A stretch of 33,293 nucleotides of DNA from a virus. The number at the start of each line of letters is the position of its first letter. Position 1 is the stretch's first letter. Positions 1 to 5,488 of the stretch are shown in pieces. The stretch is taken from positions 1 to 33,293 of the IMG/VR virus record IMGVR_UViG_3300037840_000303; one strand, given 5' to 3'. A program made the position numbers and the translations under genes. The notes beneath the pieces were generated by a model. The model was not told the origin of the DNA. It did not search any database and worked only from the letters and a program-made list of their open reading frames with translations.

Positions 1-459
1 ATCATGGAAGGTGAAGGCTCATTCCTGAAACCTCCCCCATCTGACCCCGCTTCTCCTATCGTTCAGGTTACGATGACCGACCTGGATGTGATGCAACGCC
101 TCGCAAGACTGCTCAGGACTACGGTCTATGCTCCACCGCGAAATAAAGACCATCCTCACTGGAAACAGCCTTATGTAGTCCGGCTCACTCACGCTCGCGC
201 GGCGGACTTGATGCAAATTCTGAGACCTCTCATGGGAATGCGCAGGAAAGCTGCGATAGATGTAGCACTTGCAGCCAGGAGGGCTTTTCTTGAAGGGAAG
301 CCAGTGTACCACCTTCTCATACAGGAGCAGCGTGAGGAGATAGCCGTAAGGTTCCTGGGCGGGGATCGGGCAGCTGACCTGGCCAAGGAGTATGGCATTG
401 CACGCGAGTATGTCTACCGACTGGTTAAGCGGTACTTGACGTCGAAGCGTGAAGGTTGA
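1..459 (+). CDS. LAGLIDADG-like homing endonuclease, 5' end cut by the window
   Basis: The reading frame is open from the first base (Ile-Met-Glu-Gly-Glu-Gly-Ser-Phe), so the true start lies outside the window. The EGEGSF segment is what follows the LAGLIDADG helix in this family, with the acidic residue as part of the active site. Residues 18-90 fit the following beta-sheet DNA-binding part. The last 45 residues (ADLAKEYGI...YVYRLVKRY) look like a helix-turn-helix, as seen in free-standing phage members. It lies just upstream of tRNA genes, a common location for mobile endonucleases. Whether it still cuts DNA cannot be judged because the first catalytic helix is missing from view. Confidence 0.7.
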   Translation: MMEGEGSFLKPPPSDPASPIVQVTMTDLDVMQRLARLLRTTVYAPPRNKDHPHWKQPYVVRLTHARAADLMQILRPLMGMRRKAAIDVALAARRAFLEGKPVYHLLIQEQREEIAVRFLGGDRAADLAKEYGIAREYVYRLVKRYLTSKREG

Positions 460-465
460 TACACT
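436..465 (+). promoter_or_regulatory. possible promoter of the tRNA cluster
   Basis: TTGACG at 436-441 is followed after 16 or 18 bases by GATACA (458-463) or TACACT (460-465). It overlaps the 3' end of the endonuclease gene and lies about 50 bases upstream of tRNA-Tyr. The -35 match is good and the -10 match is moderate. Confidence 0.35.
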
Positions 466-513
466 CAGTCAGTGATCCTCCCCGGTCACCCGCAGGACAA
501 CTGAATAGCGCTT

Positions 514-595
514 GCCAGGGTACTCAAGAGGCCAACGAGGGCTGACTGTAAATCAGCTGGCATGTCCTGCCTAGGTTCGAATCCTAGTCCTGGTA
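514..595 (+). tRNA. tRNA-Tyr (GTA)
   Basis: The acceptor stem is 514-520 with 588-594, including two G-U pairs, and the discriminator is A595. The anticodon stem GCTGA/TCAGC encloses loop CTGTAAA with anticodon GTA at 548-550. A long variable arm, as expected for bacterial tRNA-Tyr, precedes a canonical T arm (CTAGG TTCGAAT CCTAG). CCA is not encoded; CGC follows. Confidence 0.93.
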
Positions 596-658
596 CGCAA
601 GAAAACGCAAGTTCGGGGTTCTTACCTACCGCCAGCCTGGGCGTTATCAGGAATGCAC

Positions 659-880
659 ATGACTTTCTGGGCAGCCTGCCAGTGTGACGTAGGTCATAGC
701 GATAAGACTGGGAATAGGATATCCTGTAATCAGCTATTCCCTCAAGCCGACAACACCCGGTACCGGGACTGTTTCTCCTGCTGGGTGAAGAAGAATCCCG
801 TAAGAAGGATGCATCATGCTGATTCCGTGGTTCCGGCGATGCCGCGTATGCGGGATATACCGCCCCGTAAAAGGCAGTGA
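659..880 (+). CDS. small cysteine-rich protein, possible zinc ribbon
   Basis: This 73-residue frame starts at ATG 659, eight bases after AGGA; an ATG at 653 would lie on the ribosome site itself. It shows Cys-x-Cys near the start, a middle Cys and a Tyr-Arg-Asp-Cys-Phe-Ser-Cys-Trp segment, the spacing of a degenerate zinc ribbon. The C-terminal 20 residues overlap the next small gene in another frame, which is unusual and lowers confidence. I do not recognise a family. It lies between tRNA-Tyr and tRNA-Arg. Confidence 0.35.
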   Translation: MTFWAACQCDVGHSDKTGNRISCNQLFPQADNTRYRDCFSCWVKKNPVRRMHHADSVVPAMPRMRDIPPRKRQ

Positions 881-920
881 TCTCTGCATCCGCTGCCTCC
901 ATGATCTAAGTGGCCTGTAA
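816..920 (+). CDS. 34-residue zinc-ribbon protein
   Basis: ATG at 816 follows an AGAAGGA ribosome site by six bases. The product has Cys-Arg-Val-Cys near residue 9 and Cys-Ile-Arg-Cys near residue 26, two CxxC knuckles separated by 13 residues, as in a minimal zinc ribbon. It is basic and has no membrane segment. The stop lies three bases before tRNA-Arg, so it is probably co-transcribed with the tRNAs. Very small CxxC proteins are common in actinophages and their roles are mostly unknown. The call rests on the strong ribosome site and the paired motifs. Confidence 0.6.
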   Translation: MLIPWFRRCRVCGIYRPVKGSDLCIRCLHDLSGL

Positions 921-923
921 CTT

Positions 924-995
924 GTTCTCGTGGTCCAAAGGATGGACGCCAGCCTCCGAAGCTGGTCTATGCAGGTTCGAGTCCTGTCGGGAACG
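924..995 (+). tRNA. tRNA-Arg (CCG)
   Basis: The acceptor stem GTTCTCG/CGGGAAC has seven pairs with one G-U, and the discriminator is G995. The D stem is GTCC/GGAC. The anticodon stem CCAGC/GCTGG encloses loop CTCCGAA, giving anticodon CCG at 956-958. The T arm is GCAGG TTCGAGT CCTGT. No CCA is encoded; the next tRNA begins after one base. It would read CGG codons. Confidence 0.92.
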
Positions 996-996
996 C

Positions 997-1069
997 GGCG
1001 GTGTGGCTGAGTGGTCAAGGCGCCGGTCTGCAAAACCGGATTTCGCGAGTTCGATTCTCGTTACCGCTT
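997..1069 (+). tRNA. tRNA-Cys (GCA)
   Basis: The acceptor stem GGCGGTG/TACCGCT has seven pairs with two G-U, and the discriminator is T1069, typical of tRNA-Cys. The anticodon stem CCGGT/ACCGG encloses CTGCAAA, with GCA at 1030-1032. The T arm is GCGAG TTCGATT CTCGT. It begins one base after tRNA-Arg, so the pair must be cut from a common precursor. Confidence 0.92.
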
Positions 1070-1070
1070 C

Positions 1071-1340
1071 GTGAATAGCAACCTCCCGGTACCGCAAGGC
1101 GGGTACCTCTGGTCACGACGCCACCCGATCCTGGGCGTCCCGGTAAAGGACCGGCCTGCCCCACAGATCTGCCCCGGCTGCGGGCACAAGTGCTGGGCAT
1201 GCACTCGGTGCGGGTGGAGGCTGTGGTGGGATACTGAGCCAGAGCCACCATTTACAGAACGTTGGTCCGATTTACCGGCCTGTTTAGCTCATACCCGAGT
1301 AACCCACACGCCCCCTAAGCGTCGTAAGGGTAACGGATGA
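1071..1340 (+). CDS. zinc-ribbon protein
   Basis: This 89-residue frame opens with GTG 1071, directly after tRNA-Cys. The core is CPGCGHKCWACTRCGW (about residues 35-50), with two or three Cys pairs that suit one or two zinc ions, followed by a Trp-rich stretch and a basic tail (PPKRRKG). The ribosome site is weak, so the start is uncertain. Its last 48 bases overlap the tRNA-like element at 1293-1366, so the basic tail may be a by-product of that overlap. I recognise no family beyond the zinc-binding pattern. Confidence 0.5.
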   Translation: MNSNLPVPQGGYLWSRRHPILGVPVKDRPAPQICPGCGHKCWACTRCGWRLWWDTEPEPPFTERWSDLPACLAHTRVTHTPPKRRKGNG

Positions 1341-1366
1341 TGGGGGTTCGAATCCCCTCTCGGGTA
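1293..1366 (+). ncRNA. tRNA-like element lacking a normal D arm
   Basis: ACCCGAG (1293-1299) pairs perfectly with CTCGGGT (1359-1365), T and A follow as at tRNA positions 8-9, and the T arm GGGGG TTCGAAT CCCCT is canonical. The length is 74 bases. No D arm is found. Instead ACCC (1302-1305) pairs with GGGT (1328-1331), enclosing ACGC/GCGT around the seven-base loop CCCCTAA. That loop resembles a tRNA-Arg(CCT) loop with C in place of the invariant U33. It may be a degenerate tRNA or a D-armless tRNA-like RNA. It overlaps the end of the upstream zinc-ribbon frame. Confidence 0.45.
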
Positions 1367-1382
1367 CGCGGAAGGATAACCC

Positions 1383-1904
1383 TTGCTGAGCGACAACGAC
1401 ATCTCCCTTGCCCTTGCCTCCGGGGACCTGCAGATCGAGCCCCTGGATGACAGCCAGATCCAGCCCGCGTCAGTAGACCTGCGGCTGGACAGCGTTCTCC
1501 GTGAACCTGAGGCGGCGGCGAGCCAGGTCATGGATAATTGCGGGTACGTTCTCCAGCCCGGGAGGTTCATCCTCGGCGCCACCCTCGAATACGTGGGACT
1601 TCCCGGCAGCCTGGCGGGCCAGCTGGCCGGGAAGTCTTCCCTCGGCCGCAGGGGGCTGCAGATCCACTGCACCGCCGGGTTCATCGACCCGGGATTCCGG
1701 GGGAACCTCACCCTGGAGCTGTCTAACCTGTCCGGGGAAGGCTTCTGGCTGCGGCCCGGCATGCTGATTGCCCAGGTGTGCTTCTTCCGGCTGCACACTC
1801 CCGCAGGACGGCCCTACGGTTCTCCTGGCCTTTTCTCGCACTACCAGGGCCAGGCCGGCCCGACCCCGGCAGCCCATTTGACAAGACCAGCCGGCAGCCG
1901 GTAG
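1383..1904 (+). CDS. dcd: dCTP deaminase (possibly bifunctional with dUTPase activity)
   Basis: Deaminates dCTP to dUTP; some family members also hydrolyse dUTP to dUMP, feeding dTMP synthesis. The start is TTG 1383, six bases after GGAAGGA. Family landmarks appear in order: LSDNDI at the start, IQPASVDLRLD (about residues 26-36), AGKSSLGRRGL, TAGFIDPGF, LTLELSN with the probable catalytic Glu, and YQGQAGPTP near the end. The protein has 173 residues against about 190 for actinobacterial Dcd; the missing part is the variable loop after residue 40. The usual GSKYQGQ is here LFSHYQGQ. Nucleotide-pool enzymes are common in phages, and this one sits in the tRNA cluster. Bifunctionality is inference from similarity to the mycobacterial enzyme. 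Confidence 0.93.
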   Translation: MLSDNDISLALASGDLQIEPLDDSQIQPASVDLRLDSVLREPEAAASQVMDNCGYVLQPGRFILGATLEYVGLPGSLAGQLAGKSSLGRRGLQIHCTAGFIDPGFRGNLTLELSNLSGEGFWLRPGMLIAQVCFFRLHTPAGRPYGSPGLFSHYQGQAGPTPAAHLTRPAGSR

Positions 1905-1906
1905 GT

Positions 1907-1934
1907 TTGGTTCTGCGCAAGAGCGCAAGACCAA
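1907..1934 (+). other. strong hairpin just after dcd
   Basis: Bases 1907-1918 pair with 1923-1934 (11 of 12 pairs) around loop AAGA. No T-run follows, so it is not a standard terminator. It may protect the dcd message end or be a processing site before the tRNA-like region. Apart from this hairpin I see nothing coding at 1905-2059. Confidence 0.5.
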
Positions 1935-2059
1935 GACGAAGCCGAAGACCAGGTGGCAGGTTGGCCCAGCTGATCTGCCGTCCCGAAGCCGAAGCTGCAT
2001 CGCTCGAAGTCTAAGCCAAGCTCTCGTGTAAGCCAGATCCACTAGTAACGTCCGCGACT

Positions 2060-2136
2060 TACGGAATTGCGGGTTCGAGTCCCGCCGGGGAGGCCACATC
2101 TCCCTGTAGTCTAACGGCTAGGACACCGTGTCACAC
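2060..2136 (+). tRNA. candidate circularly permuted tRNA (3' half before 5' half), Val-like
   Basis: The 3' half comes first: anticodon 3' stem TACGG (2060-2064), variable AATT, canonical T arm (2069-2085), acceptor strand CGGGGAG (2086-2092), discriminator G2093 and an encoded CCA (2094-2096). After CAT comes a 5' half: acceptor strand CTCCCTG (2100-2106), T-A, a good D arm with the GG pair (2109-2124), A26 and anticodon 5' stem CCGTG (2126-2130). The two acceptor strands form 7 of 7 pairs and the two anticodon strands 5 of 5. The bases after the stem, TCACAC, resemble a Val(CAC) loop, but in strict register U33 would be C. Broken tandem tRNAs are the main alternative. Confidence 0.5.
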
Positions 2137-2224
2137 GAAAGAGGCGTGCTGACCGTCGCTGGCTGCGCGGGAATTGTCAGTAGGGACACCTACATCAGCC
2201 CGATAAGCTGTGACATCACTTATC

Positions 2225-2254
2225 GCCCCCCCGGGCAGGCTAGTCCGGGGGGGC
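2225..2254 (+). terminator. GC-rich hairpin, possible terminator of the tRNA cluster
   Basis: GCCCCCCCGG (2225-2234) pairs perfectly with CCGGGGGGGC (2245-2254). It is followed by ACCAAAACG rather than a T-run, which is often enough in actinobacteria. It lies 35 bases before the next start codon, so it may instead be part of that gene's leader. Bases 2137-2224 show nothing else. Confidence 0.4.
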
Positions 2255-2289
2255 ACCAAAACGTCTAAGAGAAAGTCTAGAGGTTCACC

Positions 2290-3072
2290 ATGCCTGACCG
2301 TCCCCTCACCTTGTCTGCGGTCGTGGCGCACCTCCGGGTCGCCCGGGAAGCAAGCAACCGGGCCGGGGTCGCGCTGCGCAACGGCCTGAAGGACCAGCAT
2401 GTCACCGGGTTCAGCCGCACCTTCTCGCCCCGCGTCAGCGAGGGCGGCACCGAGGAGTACGCGATGCTGAACAAGAACGCTGACGAGTACAAGGCCGTCC
2501 CGATCGTCGTGGAGCACGCGCTGGCTGAGGACGCGGAGATCTCCGCGAAGTCTCTCGACTGGGCTTTCACCCAGGATCTGGCTAACTGCGCGGCACAGGC
2601 GGACGTCATCGTCAACGGGGAAACCCTGCTGCATCACGTGCCGATCTCCAGCATCCTGATGCTGGTAAAGTTCTTCGATGAGTACAAGGCGGTCATCCTC
2701 ACGCAGCTGCCCATCCTGGACCCGTCCAGGCACTGGGATTACGATGAGCAGTCCGGGATTCACCGGAGCCGCCCGGAGAAGTCGGCGGCCGTCCTCAAGC
2801 AGGAAGAGCCTGTCGTCTCCGAGGTGAGCAAGTCCCCGAACGGCGCGGAGACCACCAAGTACCAGCGGGCCAACCGTGAGGTGCGCATCGGTGACTGGAC
2901 GAACGTGATCCCCAGCGGAGCCGTCACCGAAGTCCGCAAGCGGCAGCTCCTCCGCAACGCGGACACCCTGCTGGCCGCACTGAAGGAAGCGGCGGCGGTG
3001 GCTAACCACACCCCCGCCCAGAAGATCTCCGGCCACGGGGAGAAGCTCTTCGGGTTCCTTCTCGGCCAGTAG
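2290..3072 (+). CDS. conserved phage protein of unknown function
   Basis: 260 residues starting at ATG 2290 behind AGAGG. It opens with a helical segment (VVAHLRVAREASNRAG...ALRNGLKDQH), has a middle part rich in charged residues, and ends in a helix (RKRQLLRNADTLLAALKEAAA) and a hydrophobic end (LFGFLLGQ). There is no signal peptide, clear membrane span or catalytic motif that I recognise. Similar soluble proteins of about this size occur in actinophage genomes without assigned role. It is the only gene between two hairpins, and a strong terminator follows it directly, so it looks like a separately transcribed and probably abundant product. Function unknown. Confidence 0.85.
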   Translation: MPDRPLTLSAVVAHLRVAREASNRAGVALRNGLKDQHVTGFSRTFSPRVSEGGTEEYAMLNKNADEYKAVPIVVEHALAEDAEISAKSLDWAFTQDLANCAAQADVIVNGETLLHHVPISSILMLVKFFDEYKAVILTQLPILDPSRHWDYDEQSGIHRSRPEKSAAVLKQEEPVVSEVSKSPNGAETTKYQRANREVRIGDWTNVIPSGAVTEVRKRQLLRNADTLLAALKEAAAVANHTPAQKISGHGEKLFGFLLGQ

Positions 3073-3078
3073 GACCGG

Positions 3079-3126
3079 AAACGGCACCGTCCCCCAAGGG
3101 GTTGGGGACGGTGCCGTTTTCTTTTT
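3079..3126 (+). terminator. rho-independent terminator
   Basis: AACGGCACCGTCCCC (3080-3094) pairs perfectly with 3104-3118 around a nine-base loop, followed by TTTTCTTTTT. It sits seven bases after the preceding stop codon. This is the clearest terminator in the window. Confidence 0.95.
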
Positions 3127-3141
3127 CCAGGAAAGGGATCG

Positions 3142-3342
3142 ATGTGGTACGCTCGTGTTATGGGAAGCAATCCGAAGGCCCTCCTAAAGTACCGGCCGTG
3201 GCGAACCCGGCCACGGTGGGTACTCGTGCACGGCACCGTGATAACGCTCGTGCTTGCGGGTCTGGCGTGGCTGCGCAGCCGGCGCGGGACCAAGCTTGAA
3301 ACCAAGCCGTTACAGCGGGCTCACTTGTTAGGGAACAAGTAG
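3142..3342 (+). CDS. small single-span membrane protein
   Basis: 66 residues; ATG 3142 lies behind AGGAAAGGG with good spacing. A basic N-terminal part (KYRPWRTRPR) is followed by a hydrophobic span (about residues 27-44, WVLVHGTVITLVLAGLAWL) and a basic tail (RSRRGTK). The positive charges on both sides leave the topology unclear. It lies after a terminator and converges on the minus-strand lysis genes, overlapping the last one by 22 bases. A holin-like or superinfection role is possible but unsupported. Function unknown. Confidence 0.6.
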   Translation: MWYARVMGSNPKALLKYRPWRTRPRWVLVHGTVITLVLAGLAWLRSRRGTKLETKPLQRAHLLGNK

Positions 3343-3470
3343 ACGGCAGCAGCCGTGGCCAGTCCCGCGACCAGGACCTTCCAGTCGAAATGCGCCGAGG
3401 TCAGGGACTCGGCCGCCGACCCGAGCAGGGCGGCGAGGAACTTGGTGGCTCCCCCGTTCAGGACGTTCAC
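3321..3470 (-). CDS. 49-residue membrane protein of the lysis cluster
   Basis: GTG at 3470 follows AAAGGA by five bases, so a longer upstream frame is not needed. The product has an amphipathic N-terminal part (NVLNGGATKFLAALLGSAAES) and a C-terminal hydrophobic span (WKVLVAGLATAAAVYLF) ending in PNK. It is the last gene of the minus-strand block and directly follows the endolysin and a small zinc protein. A holin or antiholin-like role is a reasonable guess from size, membrane span and place, but one span in a 49-residue protein is not proof. Confidence 0.6.
   Translation of the reverse strand: MNVLNGGATKFLAALLGSAAESLTSAHFDWKVLVAGLATAAAVYLFPNK
3323..3340. terminator. small hairpin at convergent gene ends
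   Basis: ACTTGTT (3323-3329) pairs with AACAAGT (3334-3340) around AGGG. It lies inside the overlap of two convergent coding ends. The stem is short and has no T-run, so bidirectional termination is only possible, not shown. Confidence 0.3.
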
Positions 3471-3480
3471 GAGCTTCCTT

Positions 3481-3630
3481 TCAGGCCGCGCTGAGCTTGA
3501 CGACGGAGATCCGCCGGCAGTCCAGGCAGACGATCCAGTGGCAGGCCCGGAAGTTGAGGCAGTGCTCCCGGGTGACAGTGCTTGCGCAGTGCTGGCAGGG
3601 GGTGGCGCTGATCTCTCCGTAGTCATTCAA
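3481..3630 (-). CDS. 49-residue zinc-binding protein
   Basis: The frame starts at TTG 3630, overlapping the stop of the endolysin gene (TTGA), with GAAGG ten bases upstream, and ends next to the ribosome site of the following gene. It has CQHC at residues 12-15, then HC, AC, and CLDC at residues 35-38, a spacing that fits one or two zinc sites. A competing frame over the same bases is Ser/Pro/Ala-rich and lacks motifs, so I prefer this one. Translation is probably coupled to the endolysin gene. Role unknown. Confidence 0.6.
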   Translation of the reverse strand: MNDYGEISATPCQHCASTVTREHCLNFRACHWIVCLDCRRISVVKLSAA

Positions 3631-4409
3631 CCGGCCAGCACCTTCTCCCAGAGGGCAGAGTCCGTGGATCCCGTCACAGGCAGGCTGTAGCGGCGCTGGA
3701 CGGCCCGTACGGCATTTTCCGTGGCAGGTCCGTAGATCCCGTCGACCGCCAGCCGGGCCCCGTAGATGGCGCTCAGGAGCGCCTGCAGGCGCTGCACGTA
3801 CCAGTGCGGCATCTCCGGGTCACTGACACCGGGTGTCAGTGACGGCAGTTTCACGGAAACCTCCAGCAGCTCCGGCCCGGCCGGGACCGGCTGCGGCCGG
3901 ACATCCCAGAACGGCAGGGACGCCTGCGCTTCCGACAAATCGTAACCGGCAAAGGAGACGAACTGGGTTACGGCGTCTCCCGGGTACAGGTGCGGGACAT
4001 TCGTCCAGTCGGCGCCCCAGTAATACCCGTCCGGGTTCTGGTTCTTCGTGACGAAATCCTGCGACCCGTAGAGGATAAGCCTGTACCCGGCAGCAGTCAG
4101 CCCCTCGTATACCTGCCCGACGTATTCCGCGTCGGTGCTGGTTTCCATGTCCCAGGCGCACAGCGTTCCCGGCGGAGCGCCGATGACCCTCAGCTGGGCT
4201 ACGGCCAGGGCCACGTCTGCCGCCGCACCCGGGCCGGGCGGGTTGCTCCGAACGTACACCGGAAGCCGCCACCGGGCTTTCTGGGCTGCCCACTCGGCAG
4301 CGGTCCAGGTATGGACCGCATCACCGCCGATGTAACCGCATACCCCGGTCACGCCGGCGGGCAGGGATGCCTGCGGATAGGCTGAGTCGAGGAACAGGAG
4401 AATGCTCAC
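3627..4409 (-). CDS. endolysin: glycoside-hydrolase-like domain plus peptidoglycan-binding domain
   Basis: Cuts the host cell wall at the end of infection. GTG 4409 follows AGGA by seven bases. Residues 1-175 resemble the Rv2525c-like (DUF1906) glycoside-hydrolase fold: an early FLDSAYPQ strand, GVCGYIGGD, VYVRSNPPG, the acidic WDMETS segment, LILYGSQDF and WGADWTN. Residues about 200-258 are a type-1 peptidoglycan-binding domain with the VDGIYGPATENAVRAVQRR signature. There is no signal peptide, so export would depend on a holin; several small membrane proteins lie next to it. The exact bond cut is not clear from sequence. Confidence 0.88.
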   Translation of the reverse strand: MSILLFLDSAYPQASLPAGVTGVCGYIGGDAVHTWTAAEWAAQKARWRLPVYVRSNPPGPGAAADVALAVAQLRVIGAPPGTLCAWDMETSTDAEYVGQVYEGLTAAGYRLILYGSQDFVTKNQNPDGYYWGADWTNVPHLYPGDAVTQFVSFAGYDLSEAQASLPFWDVRPQPVPAGPELLEVSVKLPSLTPGVSDPEMPHWYVQRLQALLSAIYGARLAVDGIYGPATENAVRAVQRRYSLPVTGSTDSALWEKVLAG

Positions 4410-4425
4410 GGGAATATCCTAACAA

Positions 4426-5085
4426 TCATGTCCCGGGTTTGTCCAGGCCGAGGATGCCGGACACCTTCTTGTCAAGCGCGGTAACGGCAGCGAGAATCGC
4501 CTGCAGGCCGCCCTCGGTTTTCAGGTCCGTCCGGTCCAGGAGGATCTCGGTATCAGTGAAAGTCTTCGCCGCGCGGGCATCACTCGCCTCCCCCTGGACG
4601 TTCTGCCCGACCATCAGGATCGGGAGGAGGACCAGCTGGAGGAAGTAAGACGATATCCATGCCACCAGCGCGATCAGGGAGGCGCTGATCAGCCACCCCG
4701 GGAAGATCGTCAGGCGGAACGCCTGGGTGAGGATCGCCGGCAGGGAAGCCAGGGACAGGAGCGCGAAAATGTAGGCTGTCCACATTGTCCCGATGACCCT
4801 GGTGATACCTGCCGCCAGCTTCTTGTTGAAACGCTGGGCGATGTTCCCGGCGGGCAGGTGATCGAAACGGGAAAGGTGGACGGCAAGCCCGTGGGCGAAA
4901 CCGAAGCGGGGCCTGACTTGCATGCTGCCTTCTCTCGCATGGTCGCAGTCGCAGTTGCCCTCGCAGGCATCATGCCAGGCTCCCGCCAGCCCGAGGATAC
5001 CATCCGGGTCACCTGCGGACTGGGGGAGGAATGCCCATTCCCCCGGAAGGTACCCGGCGACCTGGCAATGCCTGCAAACTGCCAA
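4426..5085 (-). CDS. membrane protein with N-terminal cysteine-rich module
   Basis: The frame opens at TTG 5085 right after the previous stop. Residues 1-54 carry CRHC and a CEGNCDCDH cluster, a probable zinc site. Residues 85-150 contain two hydrophobic spans (TMWTAYIFALLSLASLPAIL and ISASLIALVAWISSYFLQLVLLPIL), followed by a soluble tail (TDTEILLDRTDLKTEG) resembling DUF1003-like proteins. A second start, ATG 4923, has a better ribosome site (AGAAGG) and would give the membrane part alone (165 residues), so two products are possible. It lies between the endolysin and two tiny membrane proteins. A role in lysis or envelope change is inferred from place only. Confidence 0.7.
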   Translation of the reverse strand: MAVCRHCQVAGYLPGEWAFLPQSAGDPDGILGLAGAWHDACEGNCDCDHAREGSMQVRPRFGFAHGLAVHLSRFDHLPAGNIAQRFNKKLAAGITRVIGTMWTAYIFALLSLASLPAILTQAFRLTIFPGWLISASLIALVAWISSYFLQLVLLPILMVGQNVQGEASDARAAKTFTDTEILLDRTDLKTEGGLQAILAAVTALDKKVSGILGLDKPGT

Positions 5086-5093
5086 TTGTCAGC

Positions 5094-5276
5094 TCACGTC
5101 TTGCACGAGACCGCCGGGTTCGCCCCGAGGTAGTTCAGCGGCCCGGCCAGGATGGTAATGGTGATCGTGCCCGCGTTGACACAGGGCACGTTCGTGTAGT
5201 AATGCCGCTGGCCGCCGGCGATGGCGCCGATGACCAGCCAGATAAGGATGAGCACGGTCGCGAAATGGAAATGCAT
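5094..5276 (-). CDS. small membrane protein
   Basis: 60 residues starting at ATG 5276. An N-terminal hydrophobic span (FATVLILIWLVIGAIAG) is followed by a short soluble part with two cysteines (PCVNAG...VSCKT). It could be a signal-anchored or lipoprotein-like envelope protein; no lipobox is seen. It lies ten bases after the stop of the neighbouring two-span protein, within the lysis cluster. Function unknown. Confidence 0.65.
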   Translation of the reverse strand: MHFHFATVLILIWLVIGAIAGGQRHYYTNVPCVNAGTITITILAGPLNYLGANPAVSCKT

Positions 5277-5285
5277 ACGTTACGC

Positions 5286-5456
5286 TCACCAGCCCACCAG
5301 GAAGGACAGTGCCATGGCCGTCAGGCCGCCAGCGAGGAGCCACGGCAGGGAACCGCTGATAACGCCACCCGAGATAAGGGCGGCGATCAGGAACAGGATG
5401 AAAGCGATAAGCATGAAAAACCAGCTGAACTGGCTGTGTCCCCGGTAATCCGACAC
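5286..5456 (-). CDS. 56-residue two-span membrane protein, holin candidate
   Basis: GTG 5456 lies five bases after AGGGAG, a strong ribosome site. The product has a short polar N-terminus (SDYRGHSQFSW), a first span (FFMLIAFILFLIAALISGGV), a short Gly/Ser-Pro turn and a second span (LPWLLAGGLTAMALSFLVGW). Two spans in under 60 residues near an endolysin gene is the layout of small class II holins, though the basic C-terminal tail usual in holins is missing. A competing longer frame on the same strand is arginine-rich and has no ribosome site. Confidence 0.65.
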   Translation of the reverse strand: MSDYRGHSQFSWFFMLIAFILFLIAALISGGVISGSLPWLLAGGLTAMALSFLVGW

Positions 5457-5488
5457 GATAACTCCCTTTTAAAGTAACGATACCAAAC

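Noticed and set aside
1329-1366. tRNA 3' ends at 1329-1366 and 2060-2096 as a phage attachment site
   Set aside because: attP sites often carry the 3' part of a host tRNA, but no integrase, excisionase or repressor is visible and both sites have matching 5' acceptor strands nearby.
2021-2093. Reading the second odd tRNA as a normal linear tRNA starting at 2021
   Set aside because: The length fits, but only five of seven acceptor pairs form, no D arm is present and the anticodon loop lacks U33; the 5' half downstream fits the 3' half much better. It remains the basis of the broken-tandem alternative.
1470-2099. Minus-strand frame opposite dcd
   Set aside because: It is antisense to a clear dCTP deaminase and crosses the tRNA-like region; no ribosome site.
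1905-2289. A split self-splicing group I intron around the permuted tRNA candidate
   Set aside because: The flanks have enough length, but I could not find the conserved core helices or a convincing U-G splice pair.
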